64,000 nt of DNA from an uncultured Nitrospiraceae bacterium (GTDB taxonomy: Bacteria; Nitrospirota; Thermodesulfovibrionia; Thermodesulfovibrionales; Dissulfurispiraceae). A program made the translations under genes and the position numbers. The stretch covers positions 1-64,000 of the forward strand of contig CAIJNL010000041.1 in NCBI GenBank assembly GCA_903822005.1. The letters are read 5' to 3'. Positions 17,029 to 25,430 of the stretch are shown piece by piece; position 1 is the stretch's first letter, and each line of letters opens with the position of its first letter. The notes beneath the pieces are model-generated. The model did not search any database. It saw nothing but the letters and a program-made list of their open reading frames with translations, and was not told the DNA's origin.

Positions 17029-20000
17029 CTACTTTTCTACCTGCATCTTTTTATTCGGCGACATGCCGAACATCTCGGGAGCGTACATTGCCTCTACCCG
17101 CGTCTCGGGCAGACCGAATGCTCCGTCGTTGTTCAGCCGCATGGTGTATTCCACCGTCCATTTGCCTTTTGGAACATATTCGTAATAGGCCCTGAATGAC
17201 TCGAAGGAGCGCTCCTCGAATGCAGGCCAGACCCAGCCTGTCTTCTTCTCATCCCGGGTAAGCAGTTCCGAGTCGCGGCCGAGGCCTGTTCCCAGGATGC
17301 TCGATCCAGCGGGGACCGGATCGTTAACTACCACCCATGTCATATCTGCCTGCGATTCGAGTTCGAGCTTTACCCTCACCACATCACCCCGGCTCCATCT
17401 TCCGGATTCCTTTTGAGAAACCGGTGTAAGGGTTTTCCTGATCTTATATCCGCTCGATACGGATTCTTTAAGCGGTATCGCCGCCATGCTCCTCACAGTG
17501 GCCCAGGGATTTCCTGTGCCCTGATGCGAAACAACGAGACTTTCCCTGCCTTTCGGCCAATTGAGCATGACCGCGCCCCCCTTGGGTGAGCCTGCCCAGT
17601 TTATGGACTTCTCCTGGTTTGCGATGGCAGCAGATGTCTTTCCGGTCACTGCAACCGATTCATATTTTTTCGAGAACTTTTCGAGCGCGAGCACGCCCCA
17701 TGCGTTCGCTGTCGTCGTGCTCCACCTGCCTTTTTGTTGGCGGGCCACTGCTCCGGTCACAAGACGCGGCATGTCATCCTTCCATTTATCGATGTCGAGC
17801 AGGGTAAGAATGCTCTTCACCGCGTTGGTATCGATCGAGACCATCAGCCACCAGAGATAGTCCGTCTTTTCCGTAGAAAAGGTCATGGACGTTCCCTGGA
17901 AATTGAGCCTCGAGCGCAGTATCTGCTCGGCTGACTGGAGCCTCTTCTCCCTGTCGGGGAGCTGTTTTGAGCGCAGCAGTACATTCATCCAGTCAATGAC
18001 GGCTGAAGTTGGCCAGAGATTCGGATCAATCGAAATGGACCCGAGTATTTCGGGTTTTATCTGCGTGTAACGTGTGAGGGCTTCGAGGGCTGCCATCTTT
18101 CTTATGGAAAGATCAGCTGTCGGCATCGAGGAATACCTGTTTACCCTGCCGTTAACGAAGCCTGTCAGTCCGCTGATAAGGCTAGCCTTAATCTGTTGTG
18201 GTATTTCCAATCCTGCTTCGGCCGATATCGAGAGCACATACGCGGTGAGCGCGTCGCTGCCCTGCGGCATGAGCGGGAAATATTTGAGCAGGCCGTCGGA
18301 ATCGAGATAAGAAGGCATTTCCGCTATAACATTCTTCCACAGGGCCTTGCTCCTGAGCGCAATAGCTACCGATACTTTCTGCTCAAGGCAGGTATAGGGA
18401 TACAATTTCATGTAATCTGATATCCCGGTAAGCCCTTCAGCAAGCTTCGGGCGAAGGGTCACGTTGATACCTCCCCTGCCGGCAATCGCGTCTTTAGGTT
18501 TTTCTACATCTATTGTCAGCTTCTCTTTTACCTGTGCAATCGTTGCCTGATATGTGGATACCGGGACAGCAACACTCACCTTCTGCTTTATCTTTAACCT
18601 GTCAGAAGCGTCGCCAGCTGTTTCTTTTGCCGAGATCTCCCATGAAATAGAGTCTATGCCGACCGGCACGCTGACATTCCAGGCAAGCTCTTTTGCCTCG
18701 CCCGGCTGCAAAGAAACTGCCAGAGGCTGCAGGTCTTTAATGGCCGAAGACGAAGCGGACACTATTATATTCAAAGACCTCTTTGATGCGTTCCTGACAG
18801 TCACGCCTGCACTGAACGTATCGCCCTCCCTGACCATAGGGGGGATGCCGGAAAGAAGCATTATGTCCTGGGTGGTCCTTATCGAAGTCTGGCCGGTGCC
18901 GAACAGTCCTGCCGCGGCATTGGCAACAGCGACTATCCTGAAAGAGGTGAGCGAATCATTCAGGGGTATTTCCACTGCCGCCTCCCCGTTGTCATCCAGC
19001 TTTACCCGTCCCTTCCAGATCAGCAGGGTATCGAACATCTCCCTGGTCGGCTGCTTGCCTCCTCCTCCGCCCTGGACGATGGCTTTAAGCCCGTAATGTC
19101 TCTTGCCTACAACCTGCATTTGTGCTGTCGAGGTGGATATTTCGTAACCGCGTCTCGACATCATCGCCTCCAGAAGCTTCCAGCTGCTGTTGGGCATCAG
19201 CTCAAGCAGTCCTTCATCAACAGCGGCAAGCGCAATCTCGCCTCCGGCAGGCGGAAGCTTTCCGTCAGCTGTCCGCACTTTTATTTTTACAGGCACCTTG
19301 TCACGCACTTTGTATACATCACTGGACGCGGCCACATCTACCTTCAGCTCATGGGCCTTCCAGCCCACCCGGATCTCGGCTATGCCCAGTTTATAGGCCG
19401 GCTTCCCGAGATCTATGAGCGCAGTAGGCTTGACGCCGTCTGCCCTACCGCGGACGCAGAGCGCAGATACGAAGACATTCGGCGAATAGCCGCCCTTAAG
19501 CGGCACTTCGATCACGGTATTCTTGCCCGAAAGCTTTTTTATGAAGGCATCGATTATGCCTTCACGCTCAACGGTAACGAGCACGGTAGCTTCCCGGAAA
19601 GGCATGCGCACCTGGAACTTGGCGGTCTCTCCCGGTTCGTAGCGCTTCTTTTCGGGCAATAGGTCGATCCTGTCGTTGTCTGACACATCGAACCACCAGT
19701 CGCCCTTGCCGTAGACCCAGACATCGCGGTTGGCAGAGGCCTGATTGCCCTTCGCATCAGTTGCAACTGCCTGGACGATAACGTTGCCGGACACAGGAGA
19801 CTTCACGTCACATATGAGAAGTCCTTTGTCATCCGTGACGCCTTCGCAGGCCCTGCCGATCTTCTTTGTTTCGATGGTATGTTCGTATGAATAGAAGCCG
19901 CCGATGAGCCGCTTTCTGTGAGTGTAATTTTTCCTCTCGAGCAGGTCGGCCTTTATGGCCACGCCGCGCTGTGGAGTGCCTTTAAGGTCCAGGGCAAGAA

Positions 20001-22935
20001 GATGAAACTTGAAAGACTCCTTTGAAGCCGCCCATGAGTCGGGCTTTATGCCCACTATAACGCCGGAATTCCATAACGGGATTCTCTTTGATACTGTCTG
20101 TATCTCCCCATTAGGGTCTCTGAATTCGAGTTCGGTCAGAACCTCCTGGGGGGTGTCTGATTTCCCGAAGGGTCCCAGTTTTGTTCTCAATGCTCCAGAG
20201 GCATCCAGCTTGAGAGATTTTGTCTCGATCTTCGGCTTCTTTGCGCCTTCTTCTTCATTGTCTTCCGCATACGAGCCGGAACGCACAAGGCCTTCTTTTA
20301 CAACACCATTGGCGAACGAAAAGTCTTCATAATCATCGAAGCGGACCTGTTTTGGCTGAAGCGAACTGCGAAGTTTGACATCAGCATTTCCGGCGCCGCC
20401 GCCCGACAGATAGGCGACCATCAGATCGGCCTCGATTTCAGCTGCTCCGACCGCGGGCTCTTTTGGCGGCTGGATGGTCCCCTTCATAAGAGGCACCCGG
20501 AACTCCTCGACCCTGAAGCGGCCTGAAGTCCAGCTCGTTTCGGAATCGTAAGTTCTTGCCTGCTTGCCCTTGACCTGTTTTTTGGTCTTCTTTGCAAGAG
20601 ATATCTGATACTCGCCGAGGTTTGCGTCGGCCGGTATTTTCCATGTTGTCTCGGCTATGCCTGAGGCGTCCCATTTGAGGTCAAACTCGAACTTCTTGTC
20701 GCTGCCCAGGTGTTCGATAACAGCTCTTTCAGGAAGTCCCTGGACAGAAGGAATATCAAAGCCCGACATGGTCTGCCTTCTCATGATATGTTTCATGCTG
20801 ACCGTCTCGCCCGCCCTCAAAAGGGTCCTGTCGAAAACAGTATGGGCTATCACGGGTCCGCGATAGGAGGCAGAAGGCAGGTTAAACCTCCATTGCTCAA
20901 TGCCATCGTCCCAGCTTGAATGCACGAAAGACATGTCATTGTCTTTTTTTGCAAATGCAAAGAGTCCGCCTCTCATGCCCTGCAGGGCCTTGAGCTGGGG
21001 CCAGTCACTATTGTCCTGGTCAGGTTCGCGGCTGCATGAAGCCGTCTCGCTGCGCTCCGGCAGGGCCTTTTGTATCCTGGCGATACCGCGGGCGTCGGTC
21101 TTGCCGCTCCATATGGGCTTCCCCGCGCAATCGGTAATCGAGACAGCCGCATCCTGCACCGGCTTTGCGCTGTCAAGGGCGGTTACCCAAACGAGTGAAG
21201 ATTCCCTGCCCCGCTTGAAGTGAACGGCCAGGTTTGTTACGAGCGCTATTGTCGGTACAAATATGGGCCTTTTCTGCAGGGTGCCTTGTTTATCATCAAG
21301 CAGGGCCGAGCCGAGTATCTGGCTCTCCAACTCGACTATGTATAATCCCGGCTCTTTGAACGCAATGCCCACAACCTCAAATGCCCTCGCGCCCTCGGGT
21401 TTGGGTAGGCCGAACTCATTCACCCCGTCAGCTCCCCGGAGCAGAGAACGGGTCCTGCCGACTGCCGCAACAGAATTCAGCCAGGCAATGATCTTTTCTT
21501 CCTTGTTCATGCCTAGCCTGCGCATCCTGCCCTTCAGCCCGTCAACTGTTTCTCCTGACTTCTTTTTCGCCTTATCCTGTGACTTGACATCGGCTTTGGC
21601 GCCCGGTTTTGAGGCCGCGCCAGACTCTGTTTTGTCTTCCTCTACCTTGACTGTTCTTGTCTTGACTACCGGTTCAAGGTTTCGAAGTGTCACGGGAAGT
21701 ATGGCATCTCCTTTGAACTCCACTATTCCGAAACGCGAAGAAAATTTTGCCAGGGGCGGGTATTCCGCGGTCTTGACAGTAAGCGGGAACTTGTCGGCAT
21801 TTACCAGTGTCCTGCCCGCGTCATCTTTCAGCTGCTTTGGCAGTTCGAGCACAAACGAAGAATTTTCGGGCAGGGGGGCCCTGAAGAAGACGGCCGATAC
21901 GAACTCCGGTGCCTCTTTCGGCTGTTCATCAGAGGGCGGGTTATAATATTCGCTTTCGTCAGAATCATCGGATGCAGAGCCCTTGGAGGCATCAGGCCTT
22001 GCCTTGTAAATTTTGCCGCCCGGACCCTTCAACCTTATTTCCTGCGCTGTCGCCCAGGGTACGGCCGCAGAAAATGTCAGGCGCACAGGCAGTATCGGTA
22101 TGCAGGCCGCGTCCTTTCGCTCTCTCTGGCAGGAGAAGACGGCCGTAAATGGTTTGCGCGTCTTGAAAGACAGCACCTGGTCTTTTTCATTCGATACGCC
22201 TGACAGTGCGGTCACGCCTTTGCCCCATACCAGCCTGACATCAGACTGGCTCGGGAAGCGCTGTTTTGCCTGTATGACCACCACCGGAGGCATATCGTCC
22301 TGTTTTACTTTCTCTGATCTCAGGATAACAATCTGTTTGCTTATTGACGCGGCCATCGAGCGGAAATTGACCGCCTCTAGCACCTTTTGCCTCTGCTCTC
22401 CTGTTATGATGCGTATGCCTATCTTTTCATTAATACCCGAGACAGAGAAATAGACGTTTTCGAGCAGGGTATTCCCGGCAGTTTCTGCATCCAGGACAAG
22501 GACAAAGATCTGTTCCTCGTCTATGACAGTATTACCTTCACGGGGCTGGGTGAGTCTTATGGCCGGGCCGCCGGTAGAAAATGAGAAGGACTGTTCTTTT
22601 ACATTTTTACCCGCGAGTGTTTTGAGGCGGCCGGCAGTCCGGAATTCGCACTTGATGCCGGCCGGCAGATCATTGTCGAAATCATATATCCAGTTTCTGC
22701 CGTCGGCCCATCTGCCTTTTCCTTTTTGTGCGCAGGATATCTCGAAAGGATCGGACAGGCGGGGGTCTCCGAAGGGCACCATGGGTTCGGAAAAGCGGGC
22801 GCTGACCTGCCTCACTGCCTTCACACTGCCTTTTGGAGAGAAAAATTCTACTGATGCCGTGTCATCAGCCATGGCAAGACCGGCCGCGGGCAGGATAAGG
22901 ATGAAAGAAAGGATTGCGGAAAGGATTAACGGCAT
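17029..22935 (-). CDS. bacterial alpha-2-macroglobulin with thioester motif
   Basis: 1968 residues, larger than E. coli YfhM (about 1650). A Sec signal (LILSAILSFILILPAAGLAMA) lacks a lipobox cysteine, so the protein is probably periplasmic or secreted rather than lipidated. The A2M core (MG2 through A2M, about 560-1450) includes FDRTLLRAGETVSMKHIMRR and ISALCVRG-like beta strands. The complement-like helical domain carries the thioester motif CLEQ at Cys1516 in YPYTCLEQKVSVAIALRSK. Bacterial A2Ms trap attacking proteases by covalent linkage after bait cleavage. They often pair with PBP1C, which here lies about 3.9 kb downstream on the same strand. The N-terminal part has a lysine/proline-rich insert (about 430-480). 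Confidence 0.92.
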   Translation of the reverse strand: MPLILSAILSFILILPAAGLAMADDTASVEFFSPKGSVKAVRQVSARFSEPMVPFGDPRLSDPFEISCAQKGKGRWADGRNWIYDFDNDLPAGIKCEFRTAGRLKTLAGKNVKEQSFSFSTGGPAIRLTQPREGNTVIDEEQIFVLVLDAETAGNTLLENVYFSVSGINEKIGIRIITGEQRQKVLEAVNFRSMAASISKQIVILRSEKVKQDDMPPVVVIQAKQRFPSQSDVRLVWGKGVTALSGVSNEKDQVLSFKTRKPFTAVFSCQRERKDAACIPILPVRLTFSAAVPWATAQEIRLKGPGGKIYKARPDASKGSASDDSDESEYYNPPSDEQPKEAPEFVSAVFFRAPLPENSSFVLELPKQLKDDAGRTLVNADKFPLTVKTAEYPPLAKFSSRFGIVEFKGDAILPVTLRNLEPVVKTRTVKVEEDKTESGAASKPGAKADVKSQDKAKKKSGETVDGLKGRMRRLGMNKEEKIIAWLNSVAAVGRTRSLLRGADGVNEFGLPKPEGARAFEVVGIAFKEPGLYIVELESQILGSALLDDKQGTLQKRPIFVPTIALVTNLAVHFKRGRESSLVWVTALDSAKPVQDAAVSITDCAGKPIWSGKTDARGIARIQKALPERSETASCSREPDQDNSDWPQLKALQGMRGGLFAFAKKDNDMSFVHSSWDDGIEQWRFNLPSASYRGPVIAHTVFDRTLLRAGETVSMKHIMRRQTMSGFDIPSVQGLPERAVIEHLGSDKKFEFDLKWDASGIAETTWKIPADANLGEYQISLAKKTKKQVKGKQARTYDSETSWTSGRFRVEEFRVPLMKGTIQPPKEPAVGAAEIEADLMVAYLSGGGAGNADVKLRSSLQPKQVRFDDYEDFSFANGVVKEGLVRSGSYAEDNEEEGAKKPKIETKSLKLDASGALRTKLGPFGKSDTPQEVLTELEFRDPNGEIQTVSKRIPLWNSGVIVGIKPDSWAASKESFKFHLLALDLKGTPQRGVAIKADLLERKNYTHRKRLIGGFYSYEHTIETKKIGRACEGVTDDKGLLICDVKSPVSGNVIVQAVATDAKGNQASANRDVWVYGKGDWWFDVSDNDRIDLLPEKKRYEPGETAKFQVRMPFREATVLVTVEREGIIDAFIKKLSGKNTVIEVPLKGGYSPNVFVSALCVRGRADGVKPTALIDLGKPAYKLGIAEIRVGWKAHELKVDVAASSDVYKVRDKVPVKIKVRTADGKLPPAGGEIALAAVDEGLLELMPNSSWKLLEAMMSRRGYEISTSTAQMQVVGKRHYGLKAIVQGGGGGKQPTREMFDTLLIWKGRVKLDDNGEAAVEIPLNDSLTSFRIVAVANAAAGLFGTGQTSIRTTQDIMLLSGIPPMVREGDTFSAGVTVRNASKRSLNIIVSASSSAIKDLQPLAVSLQPGEAKELAWNVSVPVGIDSISWEISAKETAGDASDRLKIKQKVSVAVPVSTYQATIAQVKEKLTIDVEKPKDAIAGRGGINVTLRPKLAEGLTGISDYMKLYPYTCLEQKVSVAIALRSKALWKNVIAEMPSYLDSDGLLKYFPLMPQGSDALTAYVLSISAEAGLEIPQQIKASLISGLTGFVNGRVNRYSSMPTADLSIRKMAALEALTRYTQIKPEILGSISIDPNLWPTSAVIDWMNVLLRSKQLPDREKRLQSAEQILRSRLNFQGTSMTFSTEKTDYLWWLMVSIDTNAVKSILTLLDIDKWKDDMPRLVTGAVARQQKGRWSTTTANAWGVLALEKFSKKYESVAVTGKTSAAIANQEKSINWAGSPKGGAVMLNWPKGRESLVVSHQGTGNPWATVRSMAAIPLKESVSSGYKIRKTLTPVSQKESGRWSRGDVVRVKLELESQADMTWVVVNDPVPAGSSILGTGLGRDSELLTRDEKKTGWVWPAFEERSFESFRAYYEYVPKGKWTVEYTMRLNNDGAFGLPETRVEAMYAPEMFGMSPNKKMQVEK

Positions 22936-23125
22936 AAGAACCTCCTGTAAAGCGAGTAATCAGAAAAAAGAGCCTGTGTGGTAATTGCTTACTTTATAGC
23001 ATATTTTGAGCGGCTTGTCACTATTTAATTGATTCCTGAGGCCGCATGGCGAAACAATACTGCTGTCAAGGATACCGTTTCCCGCAGGCATTGTAAAATT
23101 GAATTTAACAGGCTTATAATATCAG

Positions 23126-25420
23126 ATGCGTCTGAAAATCATAATTGCCGTATCAATTGTCTTAATCGGCTCGATCGTTGGTGCTTTCATAGCACTGGCC
23201 ATGGGCATACCGTCGGTAGAGGAGCTCAAGAAGCAGGACTATGCTTCCGGAACAAAGATCTATGCTGATGACGACATCCTGATTGGAGAAATCAAGCTCC
23301 AGAAGGGGATATTTGTACCGCTCTCAAAGATGCCTGACGGTCTGAAGAACGCGGTAATAGCGGTTGAGGACTCACGGTTCTGGCAGCATAGCGGTATCGA
23401 CTACATCGGCATCGCACGTGCATTGTTCAAGGACGTGATGTACATGAGCCTGAAGGAGGGCGGCAGCACTATCACGCAGCAACTCGCCAAGATAGTCTTT
23501 CTCTCCTCTGAAAAGACCATTATCCGCAAGGTAAAAGAGGCCCAGCTCGCGCTTACCATGGAAAAGGAACTCTCCAAAAAAGAGATACTCGAACTCTATC
23601 TTAACAGGGCCTTTTTCGGGCATGGCGCATACGGGATCGAGATGGCATCCAGGACCTACTTCGGCAAATCCGTTACGCAGATCAATCTTGCTGAAGCCGC
23701 AATGCTTGCGGGTCTGGTAAAGGCGCCAAATTCCTATTCCCCGTTCAACGATCTGGTCAAGGCAAAAGAGCGCCAGGCCCTGGTGCTCAACCGAATGGTT
23801 GAAGAGGGATATCTCAAACCGGCCCAGGCCGAGGCCGTGAAAAGGCAGCCTCTGCTCTTGTCCCAGACGAGGGCCGCCACAGAGACATTTAACTACTTTA
23901 TAGATTACATAAGGCAGTATCTGCTTGCGAAGTATGGAGAGGACAAGGTATACAAGGGAGATCTGAGGGTCCATACGACACTTAACAGGAACGCGCAGGT
24001 GCAGGCGCAGAAGGCCCTGCAGGAGGGTCTGCGCGATGTTGACAAAAGAAGAGGATGGCGCGGACCTATTGCCAACAGGGAGAAAGTACAAGAGGTCGAC
24101 AGCGACAGGATATCATTTTCAGCCACTCCGGGAGATATCTCGAGGGGCGTTGTCATGTCGGTCAGCCCCAAGGAGGCGATTATCAGAAGCCGCGGCATAA
24201 GCGGGAAACTCGCACTGGCTGATTCAATGTGGGCGGCAACGGTCCTGGACAAGCCGAACGGCAAACCGAGGACACTCAAGCATTTCAGTCTTACCGACAT
24301 ACTTAAAAAGGGTGATGTGATTTCGGTCAAATTCAAGAACATCGCACGCAAGAACATAACCTTCAGTCTTGAGCAAGAGCCCGAGATCGAGGGCGCTGTG
24401 GCTGCTGTTGAACCGGCCACCGGTTTTTTACGCGCGCTGGTAGGCGGATTCAGCTATACAAAGAGCGATTATAACAGGGCCATTATGGCACAGCGGCAGC
24501 CTGGGTCTGCCTTCAAGCCAATCATATACGCGACCGCAATGGAGCGTGGCTTTACCCCGGCCTCCATAGTTATCGACGAACCGGTAGCTTATTCAAAGGG
24601 CGCACCGGGTGAAGAATGGAAGCCGGAGAATTATGACAGGAAATTCCTTGGCCCGACGCGTCTGAGGGAAGCGCTTGCATATTCCAGAAATGTTGTGACC
24701 GTCAAACTGGTTGATGCCATAGGCGTGTCGAGAGTGATAGAGCTTGCAAGAAACCTCGGCATCCAGGGCAATATGGAGCAAAATCTCAGCATAGCGCTCG
24801 GGTCTACAGGTGCGACGCCACTTGATATGTCTTCGGCCTTTGCAGTCTTTGCAAACGGCGGCATAAAAATGAAGACCACTGCGATAAAGTTTATTACAGA
24901 CGGACGCGGTGAGATACTCGAGAGCAGTCAGCCCGAGGCCACCACTGTCCTGTCCGCGACCAGCGCCTTCCTCATAACATCCATGATGGAGGATGTCATA
25001 AGATACGGCACCGGACAGAGGGCAAATATCGGAAGACCCGCTGCCGGCAAGACAGGCACAAGCAACGATTATAAAGATGCCTGGTTTGTCGGGTATACCC
25101 CTGATCTGGCTGCTGCGGTCTGGGTCGGATTCGACGACATGCGCCGGTCGCTCGGCAGCGGCGAAGTTGGCGGAAGGGCGGCCGCGCCGATTTGGAGGAA
25201 CTTCATGAGCAATACCCTGAGCGGCCATGCCGCAACAGGATTCAGTGTGCCCGGCGGGCTTGTAAGGGCGCGCATAGATAAGGCCACGGGGCTTCTTGCT
25301 GATCCGCTTTCGGCCGACTCGGCTACTCTAATGGAATACTTCAAGGAAGGCACTGCTCCGGCAGATACTGCAGGCCGTTTTTCGGGTCCGAGGCAGTCGG
25401 TCCCGCATGTGTCTGATTAA
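23126..25420 (+). CDS. mrcA: penicillin-binding protein 1A, bifunctional
   Basis: 764 residues. An N-terminal anchor helix (LKIIIAVSIVLIGSIVGAF) is followed by the GT51 domain with EDSRFWQHSGIDYIG, EGGSTITQQLAK and KKEILELYLNRAFFGHGAYG. An OB-like insert comes next (about 300-430). The transpeptidase has SxxK in RQPGSAFKPIIYATAME, SxN in AYSRNVVTVKL and KTG in AGKTGTSNDYKDAW. Length and order are standard for PBP1A of Gram-negatives. It is divergent from the macroglobulin gene, with a 190-base shared upstream region and no obvious strong ribosome-binding site. Confidence 0.93.
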   Translation: MRLKIIIAVSIVLIGSIVGAFIALAMGIPSVEELKKQDYASGTKIYADDDILIGEIKLQKGIFVPLSKMPDGLKNAVIAVEDSRFWQHSGIDYIGIARALFKDVMYMSLKEGGSTITQQLAKIVFLSSEKTIIRKVKEAQLALTMEKELSKKEILELYLNRAFFGHGAYGIEMASRTYFGKSVTQINLAEAAMLAGLVKAPNSYSPFNDLVKAKERQALVLNRMVEEGYLKPAQAEAVKRQPLLLSQTRAATETFNYFIDYIRQYLLAKYGEDKVYKGDLRVHTTLNRNAQVQAQKALQEGLRDVDKRRGWRGPIANREKVQEVDSDRISFSATPGDISRGVVMSVSPKEAIIRSRGISGKLALADSMWAATVLDKPNGKPRTLKHFSLTDILKKGDVISVKFKNIARKNITFSLEQEPEIEGAVAAVEPATGFLRALVGGFSYTKSDYNRAIMAQRQPGSAFKPIIYATAMERGFTPASIVIDEPVAYSKGAPGEEWKPENYDRKFLGPTRLREALAYSRNVVTVKLVDAIGVSRVIELARNLGIQGNMEQNLSIALGSTGATPLDMSSAFAVFANGGIKMKTTAIKFITDGRGEILESSQPEATTVLSATSAFLITSMMEDVIRYGTGQRANIGRPAAGKTGTSNDYKDAWFVGYTPDLAAAVWVGFDDMRRSLGSGEVGGRAAAPIWRNFMSNTLSGHAATGFSVPGGLVRARIDKATGLLADPLSADSATLMEYFKEGTAPADTAGRFSGPRQSVPHVSD

Positions 25421-25430
25421 ATTCGGCTGT

